Shown here: positions 57,368-64,000 of the stretch, in pieces
Layout: each line of letters opens with the position of its first letter
How positions within the stretch are numbered: the first letter of the stretch is position 1
Assembly: GCF_014805625.2 (NCBI RefSeq)
Contig: NW_023998422.1
Span: forward strand, 8,111,049 to 8,175,048
Length of the DNA stretch: 64,000 nucleotides
Reading direction: 5' to 3'
Source of the DNA: Glossina fuscipes
Lineage: Eukaryota; Arthropoda; Insecta; Diptera; Glossinidae
Position numbers and translations under genes: made by a program
Notes under the pieces: generated by a model
What the model was told of the DNA's origin: nothing
Databases searched by the model: none
What the model saw: the letters and a program-made list of their open reading frames with translations, nothing else

Positions 57368-57463
57368 TCACTTATAAATCTCAACGATATCCTCTTTGGT
57401 GTATTTGTTGTTTCTAAATGTGCGTTGTACGCAGGAGCGTTGCAGGCCTTCAACTAATGTCTC
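57368..57463 (-). CDS. Candidate alternative last exon of CARMIL
   Basis: On the - strand a long T-tract plus AG (complement of 57464-57465) precedes 31 open codons, ETLVEGLQRSCVQRTFRNNK and then YTKEDIVEIYK, ending in TGA at 57368. Codon choice looks real and the acceptor is strong. It starts in phase 0. The nearest upstream exon of that strand is the CARMIL 3' exon, where a GAG|gtttga site near 58167, also phase 0, could splice to it by removing about 700 nt. That donor is weak. The exon could instead belong to another gene with exons I did not find. Confidence 0.35.
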   Translation of the reverse strand, partial: ETLVEGLQRSCVQRTFRNNKYTKEDIVEIYK

Positions 57464-57650
57464 CTAAAAAAAAAAAAATACAAAAGCAATTTTTGCATTT
57501 TATATACAAATAAAAAAAAAAAACTAATTCCATTATTTTGTGTAACTTTTATGAACATTTTACGATTAGCTATTACTTTACACAAAGAAAGGAAGACAGC
57601 AACAGAAAGAGAGAGAGACAGAGAGTGAGAGAGAGAGAGAGAGAGAGACA

Positions 57651-57707
<57 letters not shown>

Positions 57708-58161
57708 TGATACACAGATAGTATAGTACTTATGTCTTTATTCTATTGCAAACACATACACAAACAAACATTAAGCTTACATGTGACTGACATTTAAATG
57801 TCTCTACGAAATAAAATTAACATAAAAGTTTCTTATGATTAAAAAAAAACAAAAGATATGCTTAAAAGACAACATAAAATTCATGAATGTTGTGACAATT
57901 GATTAAGGAAGATACTTAAAGCTTATACTGACAAGGGCAAGATTATTTACATGGGAAATGATATAAGAGACCCTACAGTAGGGGCACAAAAACTAATACA
58001 AGACTTATGCTTATGTTAATAACATTTCGTTTAGGGTGAATTGAATAGAAATGAGGGGAACCTTCACCGCACACAATAAGCGCTTTTCCATTTTTGATAA
58101 TCATTTTCTTTTCTTTTTTCGTTTTTTTGATTTTTTGATTTTTTTTTTTTTCAATATTCCC
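57464..58161. other. 3' flank / UTR of CARMIL
   Basis: It contains a pure (GA)n block and AT-rich sequence and should be the 3'UTR of the CARMIL mRNA, or an intron if the exon at 57368-57463 is used. Short A- and T-runs near 57512-57522 and 58138-58151 are the only other features. Confidence 0.5.
57609..57698. repeat. (GA)n microsatellite
   Basis: About 90 bp of GAGA with a few interruptions. The Arg-Glu frame it opens is a repeat artefact. Confidence 0.9.
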
Positions 58162-61100
58162 TCAAACCTCAAACAAAGCTGAGATCTCTTTGCCCGCAAT
58201 GCGTTTAAAACCACCCGTGCTTTTAGTGATCACATCATTGCTGGAGCGTTTTTCTCCATTTATGAAGCCATTAGTGTTCGCTATTTTACTGTTTCCAGTA
58301 TTTAGCGTTTCATTCGTATTCACTGTCTGGCTGCCATTGAGTTCAGTGAAAACACTTTTTCTGTTCGTTTCACTCACTGTTTCGCTAATCGTTGTGCTGC
58401 CAGTAGTGCTGGTGATTTTGGTTGATCTGTGACTTTGACTGGTACAGGTTTGCATGCTATTATCACTTTTTGCTGTTACAATATGAGTGGATGTTGTTAT
58501 GGCTGTGCTAACAGATGATGATGTTGTTGCAATAGAAGAGGAGATGGATGAGGAAAAGTTACCACTTGTTTTTGATAATGACGATGTCGAAGTTAATAGG
58601 GAACGTGGCAAGACTTTTGGTTTTAAAGGCAAATCTGTTTTGCATTAGATTCGATCGGCACACATATGTTACGAAAAAGAAAATAAACAAAATAAAAAAA
58701 TAAATAATAAATAAAGAAAAACTGAAAATTTGCAATAACTTTTTTCAAATACCAATCATATTCTAAATATTTTCCATTCAATCTCATCTCTTTTCTTATA
58801 ACCAAAGGAAGCATTTGAACCTTTACTATTCTTCTTCTTCTTCTTCTTTATGCTCTCTTAAGTCTGTACACGATAATTTCATGCAACAATTTCTATAAAA
58901 TATGTCGCGCGTCTGCCGTCATAGGGAGCAGAGAATATAATTTGATCGAAATTTTTGATAGATTCTTAGCGAAGTCTGCATCGCGATGTAAGCCAAGGAT
59001 AGCACTTCATTGCATTTCTCTTTTCTATTTTTAAAAGGCAAAAATCACCTTTTATACCCTACACCATTTGCGGTGTAAAAGTATATTCAGTTTGTGCGAA
59101 GAAAGACTTGATAAGGATCCACCTTTTACTACATCGATCGATTAGTAATTATATTTTGAAGCGATCTAAGCCTGTCTATTTGTCTTGTTTGCTACCGTGC
59201 AAACTATAGGCCGCAATTTTTGGGATATTTGGTAAACTGATGTGTTTTGGCCCGAGGGCGGACGCTAATTGAAAATGTTTCGAATCCGATTACTTTTTCG
59301 ACCATGTCCCATATAAAGCCTCGAAGAGAGAAAAGTCTACGTATGGATAAGTGTAGACTGGTGTAGAGAATTTAATGGTGGATCGCGGCGCTACTATAAT
59401 CTTTTTGCTTGTTCTGTTTTCTTTGCCCTGCCCACAGAGTCAATGCGATGTAGTAAAGTGTATTCAACCAACATTGCCCACTAATAGCTATCGAGCATAA
59501 TTACAATTGAAATTAAGGAATGTTTTCGACATAGTTAGAGAAAGATCTCAATGTTGACAAAGCTTTGTACGTTCATGCTATTAAGTTGAAAATGGGTATA
59601 AATATCTTGTGCGTAAAAGCAATGCTAGTGATATTCTGAGAACTTCGTCCCCTTTCTTCCTTATTGCTGGTGCTATTGCGAGAAATCTTGAGCACCTCTT
59701 TAATAATTTACTTAGCGTCCGTGTATATCTCATTACTTGTGTATTAATACAGGAGATATTTGAATAAACGCCTTAAAGCTGACACAAAAAGCGAATAATA
59801 CAGTTATTGCATAAGAAGCTAAAGGGCTTTTAAGGCTGAAAAATTCAAACTGAATTTTCTCCGCAGACTTGAACGTGTTCGTGTCGTTTTACTTAACACA
59901 ATGATTTGCTGAATTGCAGAAGAAGAAGAAAAATGTACATAGAAAACATAGTGTGTCTTCTGAGCCGTTTATGCTTCTTTTTCTTTAGTTTCTTTTTTTG
60001 CTCATCCTTTAGTTATTTCCAAGAAAGTAAATAATGCAAAATTTAACAATTAATTAATTAATGAGAATTTCATGCAGTAGACAAAGAAAATTGCAACTAC
60101 CCTACATTGCGTTGCACTTACCCATGCGATTCAGACCGGCCGCAAGCTCTCTAACAGATTTCTTTTCACCGAGGGCGGCGCCTAAAAAGTCAGCAAAATC
60201 ATTTTTATTAGCAAAAAAAAAAAAAAAACATTTCATTTAAATTTCATTAGATTGACTTGTCTTACCAGGGGTTATGCCTACAATACTACCACCGCCAGTT
60301 CCGCCTTGTGCTATGGCTATACCGGGAGTTATGCCCACAATTGAACCGCCAGTATTTTGGCCAAAAGGCAAGACTTCAACTTCTTTGGGAAGACTAATTA
60401 GATTAAGGGCACTACGTAGATAATATTAAAATTGATTGATACCTTCTTCCAATTTTTCGGGTGTCGTTTTAGTAGATTCCGAACCGTGATAATCGCATGA
60501 CGAATTATTTGTTACTCCTGTTTTTTGTTCATTACTGCCTACCACAGACCAGGGTCTTGGCTTTTGCAAAACAATCGGTGTTCGTAGTATACCATTACCC
60601 GTTTTCATTATGACGCTACTGCCTTCCGTATGACTCTTTATTGAATCATTGCTGGGTGAACGTAGCTTATCCTCACGCGTCGATGAAGTTTTTAATAAAC
60701 GTTCTGCTGCTGTTGGTATTTCTGGTCCATCGATATGATTGGCACCTCCACTTTCCGCCCGCATCTTAACTAGAGGCGATTTGCGACCTACTAAAGGTGA
60801 ATATTTCTCTAGGTTGTCCGTTGAACGTGAACGAGTAGCCCACGCGGCACCCCGTAATAAAGGTGAGCTTCTTTCCAATTTGATCGGTTTGCGTTCCTCT
60901 AATATCGGCGTTGTTTCTTCTGACGTCATATGATCGTTCCCGTTGCGACTCATGGTGGGACTATCGGCAAACGATAGCGAACTGCATTCCTCCGAAGTTG
61001 GCGATACTAGGGGTGTAAGGGTTGTAGGTGTTACCGAACCGGGGCGAAAGAATTGATCAAGTCCCTCACCGATTTCCTTAGTAGCGCCGCCTTCAATAGT

Positions 61101-62371
61101 CACTAATGGTCGGGTGGGTGCTCGGGTTTTAGCACGCTTCGGACGTCCTTTGACTAGATGTTGCAATTGAAACGAAGCACTTGGCAATTCCGTTATAGAA
61201 TCGCAGCATTCATCTCCGCCACCATCATCTAAAGCGCCACGACTACTATTCATGTTATCGCCATTGATTGAAGAATCACGTCGTGATATTTGTGACGTGG
61301 AACGATGCGACGACGGTGATTCTAACAAATCGGGTATATGTCCTAAACTAAGGTTTTCCACCACTGACTGTGGACGCACCTTGCGAGCCATTGAACGCCG
61401 TTTCGTTGGCATATGCGGGGTCGCCTACGCACATATACGGAGAGAAATGTAAGAGGCGGTAAGCAAAGAATGTTAATCACAGAAAAAAAAATAAAATAAG
61501 TATTCATAAATTAATATAATATGTAAGAACGAGCGAAAGAAGCATTCAATGAATGAATAAAATGAAGGCTGAGGAATGATGGGCAAGTGAACACATGGCT
61601 TTTTTCTCCTAAAAGCTTATCTTTCGTTTTTATATATACGTATATATAAAAAAAAAAAAAAAAAACCAAATTTTTTAGCAGACAGGTAAACTATGCTACA
61701 ATTAACAAATAAAAGCAAGAATAATTACAGTGCGAATGAGGATGAATGGCGGTGATTGAATTGAATTGAATGCGATGCGTGATAGATATAAGATAATGAA
61801 AGAAAACGCGCGATTTCTTTTAAAAAGCAATTATGAAATTTTATTTGTATTAAAAAAGAATTGAAAAATAAAGTTAGAAATAAACTTGGAGTTTATACTA
61901 TGAGAGATGTAGATATGTACGTATATATATATTTATATATATATATATAGATAGATATATATATATATATATATATAGAGAGAGTTATCTAGTGTATATA
62001 AAAAAATACACATATATATATATAGAGCTATTGTTTTTTTTTTTTTTTCTTTTTTTTTGCATACATATGGAAAGTGCTTTACCAAGACACACTACTTACA
62101 AGGTTCAGATATTCCAATTTCTGTATTTTTTAAGATATTTTTAGTTTTTTGTTGTTTTTGGTTTTTGTTTGTTTTACATTTTTTGATATAAACGGATGAA
62201 AACATGATTTGAACATATGATGTTTCGTGTTTTTGTATGGGTGTTTGTGAGGGTGTGTGGAAAGAGAAGGGGAAAAAGATAAATTAAATGAATTTTTATA
62301 TATATTATATGATTTGGTTTGTTTTTTTTTTTTTTTTTTTTTTTTATTTTTTTAATATATAATAAAAACAC

Positions 62372-62407
<36 letters not shown>

Positions 62408-62964
62408 GAAGAATTACTTTTTAAAATATTTATAAAAAATGTATATTTTTGTATATATATATATATATATACAATTATGTGGGAATGTATGTGTATGTAT
62501 GTTAGAAAAGAGACTATGACACCAGTAGCAGTACTACATACGCATACGAACACTTACTGAAAGACAGAGTAATGCATGTGATAAGTGTTAACTAGATGTG
62601 TGTGCGTGTGTGTGCCTATGTGTAAATAGTTGACTGCGAAAGTTTGCTCTAAACTAATGTTTAAGATGCATTCATGTGTTTTTTTTTTCTTTTCTTTTTT
62701 TTTTTTTTGTTTAATTTTATAATCTATATATATATTTTATGTAGCATGTCAACGTTTCGTTTTAGTTTAATGGCTAAAATAGTATTTGTTATTAATTTTT
62801 TTATAAATAATTTTTTTTTTTTTTTATGATTTCTTGTTATTGTTACTTATGATTTATTGCCACCAAAGTGGTGGTTTATGAACTACACTTACTGTTGGAG
62901 ATTCTAACCCCAATTTAGGTAAAATGGAACCACGTCCTGGTCGTATCACGATACCATCAGTGTC
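58162..62964 (-). CDS. CARMIL: CARMIL (LRRC16 family) capping-protein regulator, C-terminal exons
   Basis: Exons (- strand): 62964-62893, 61424-60443, 60382-60266, 60181-60122 and 58634-58162 (TGA). All are GT-AG with consistent phases, giving 567 residues. The 5' exons (PH, LRR) lie beyond the window. The diagnostic feature is the capping-protein-interaction motif LQHLVKGRPKRAKTRAP at 61116-61166, matching the family pattern L-x-H-x4-R-P-K-x6-P. About 16 residues later EIGEGLDQFFRPG resembles the CARMIL-specific interaction motif. In this family these two motifs bind actin capping protein and weaken its hold on barbed ends, while the LRR-PH part targets membranes, so CARMIL promotes actin assembly at the cell edge. 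The rest is Ser/Thr/Pro-rich. A GGSIVGITPG phrase is repeated across 60352-60266. The 60-nt intron (60383-60442) was placed by phase; its acceptor is cccaaag. The last exon is Ser/Thr-rich. Confidence 0.88.
58635..60121 (-). other. CARMIL intron with repeat insertion
   Basis: Between exons at 60122 and 58634. The donor is ATGG|gtaagt and the acceptor gcaaaacag. It carries a (TTC)n run near 58830-58850 and a well-preserved INE-1-like repeat. I saw no exon. Confidence 0.7.
59045..59345 (-). repeat. INE-1-like dispersed repeat, most complete copy, reversed
   Basis: The + strand begins ttttataccctacaccattt and gcggtgtaaaagtatattca, then shows gatccaccttttactacatc, gatcgattagtaattata, gcgatctaagcctgtctatt and finally cgaccatgtcccatataaag. 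Read in reverse, its blocks occur in the same order as at 63.5-63.8 kb. It lies inside a CARMIL intron. Confidence 0.7.
61425..62892 (-). other. CARMIL intron, low-complexity
   Basis: It is bounded by ACA|gtaagt at 62892 and gtgcgtag at 61425. It is mostly simple sequence: TA tracts near 61921-62020, T-runs near 62034-62058, 62320-62355 and 62670-62708, an AAAT-type repeat at 62374-62405 and a TG-rich stretch near 62600. I saw no coding exon. Confidence 0.7.
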
Positions 62965-64000
62965 CTAAAAGGTAATGCAACAAAATGTTATCGTTTTAGA
63001 ATTTTTTTTTGTTTCAAAATGAAATTTTTATTAAATAATTACATCTCGGCCTTCAGACTTAAGGCCTTCGCTGTCATAGCCACATTACAAATATTTTATA
63101 ATATGATAATTACAAGTTAGTTGTTATAAAACAAGTTGAAACATTACACTAGTACAAGATCGACAACTGGGTACCCTACCTACCTCGCTACTTCGTTTGC
63201 GTTTATTGCAATCCAAAGATAAGCATTTAATTAAAATTATGTTATGATTACGTAGTTCTCAAAACGAGCCTTCATATGCGAAGGCATCTGAAAAGTGAAC
63301 TTGCATTGTCATAAAAAACGAACTCCCTTTCTTCATAATATACCAAAGTTCATTCGGTTTTTACCAACAAACGATTTATTCCTCATCTACTTTCGTCTTA
63401 AAATGCCAAAAAGAATGGTGTTGTTGCAATGGAGAAACTCCTAATAATACTATAGTGTGTCACGCCTCACTATTAAATACGGTACGCCACTGCTCTTAAT
63501 ACAGCTGTTCATGTGATGACTTTTCAAAACCAAATTTTATATGGAACACGTTCGAAAAAGTGGTCGGATCCGAACCATATTCAATAGCGTTCGCCCTTGG
63601 GTCAAAACGCATGAGTGCACCTAACATTATTGAAATATATTCGAAATTGTGGCTTGAAGGTTCAGCGCAAGCAATCAGGATAAACAAGCGGACGGACGAA
63701 CATACATATTTAGATCAAGTCAGAAAATGATTGCGAATTGATCGACAAGGTAAAAGGTGGGTATATCTCAAGTTCTTCCGGGTCTCGCATACATCCTCGC
63801 AAACTTGCACCTGTTGAAGAAGCAGCTATGTATTCTTTGTGGCGATTGCAGCGATGGGAAAGTGACGGAGAAGTTAATTTCTTCCCAAACCAATTTTTCG
63901 AGTTATTTGTGCCGTTTCAACGTAAGCGCATATAACGTGCGCCGAAGCACAAACGACGATAGGGAGCACGTTGTTTTCGTCTGTTCGGTTTGGGCATGTT
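62965..64000. other. Upstream CARMIL intron running off the window
   Basis: It follows the acceptor accttttag of the 62893-62964 exon. It contains an INE-1-like repeat at about 63500-63815. The next upstream CARMIL exon was not found within the window. The open frames at 63496-63687 (-) and 63738-63935 (+) lie on or next to the repeat. Confidence 0.6.
63500..63815 (+). repeat. INE-1-like dispersed repeat copy
   Basis: Blocks in order: tatggaacacgttcgaaaaa, gtggtcggatccgaacc, ttcaatagcgttcgccctt, gggtcaaaacgcat, gcggacggacgaacat, tagatcaagtcagaaaatga, ttgcgaattgatcga, aaggtgggtatatctcaag and cgcatacatcctcgcaaact. It extends the 5' part of the family beyond the copies at 12.4 and 44.7 kb. Confidence 0.7.

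Noticed and set aside
57538..57726. Arg/Glu-alternating protein
   Set aside because: It is a translation of the (GA)n microsatellite.
60383..60442. CARMIL exon ending at the stop at 60426
   Set aside because: A gtatca donor at 60442 and a cccaaag acceptor give a 60-nt intron that keeps frame through three further exons.
63496..63935. Two short frames near the right edge
   Set aside because: They lie on or beside the INE-1-like repeat and show no protein family.

Overview
This is eukaryotic nuclear DNA from a fly (Diptera), most likely a higher or calyptrate fly of the tsetse/house-fly type. The reasons are the very AT-rich non-coding DNA, many GT-AG introns of 54-80 nt, microsatellites, poly-A/T tracts, mariner and non-LTR retrotransposon debris, and proteins that read as insect orthologues of conserved single-copy genes. 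Two assembly gaps of exactly 100 N lie at 19509-19608 and 53070-53169. The genus is inference.

Left part (1-23.4 kb, + strand): the 3' part of one large gene in seven visible exons (4819-23423), split by a 13.8 kb intron. It encodes about 1,390 residues of a Ser/Pro/Arg-rich, mostly disordered protein that I cannot name. The big intron and the upstream DNA hold tRNA-derived SINEs, two mariner remnants, a LINE fragment and simple repeats.

Middle-left (23.4-34.9 kb): gene-poor DNA with an old diverged segmental duplication (24.0-26.1 kb against 28.7-30.2 kb), a GC-rich block, a small four-exon membrane-protein gene (27561-28267, -) that I do not recognise, a LINE fragment and another SINE.

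Middle (34.9-47.0 kb): a compact housekeeping cluster. In order: ZRANB2 (+, RNA-binding splicing regulator), mRpS15/bonsai (-) and mRpL52 (-) of the mitochondrial ribosome, METTL6 (+, tRNA-Ser m3C methyltransferase), hyccin/FAM126 (-, PI4KA complex), RAB5IF/RCAF1 (+, ER/mitochondrial membrane factor) and U2A' (-, U2 snRNP). Neighbours are arranged tail-to-tail or head-to-head with short spacers. RAB5IF and U2A' have nearly touching opposed poly(A) signals.

Right part (47-64 kb): a degenerate mariner, then an unusual GC-rich island with broken reading frames (about 48.75-50.5 kb, origin unknown), a 92-bp TTAA-flanked palindromic MITE, several copies of a dispersed INE-1-like repeat, and the last five coding exons of CARMIL on the - strand (58162-62964), identified by its capping-protein-interaction motif. 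A well-formed alternative 3' exon may lie at 57368-57463.

No prokaryotic features, CRISPR arrays or canonical tRNA/rRNA genes were seen. The strongest candidates for something undescribed are the GC-rich broken-ORF island, the small membrane-protein gene, the SINE family and the MITE.
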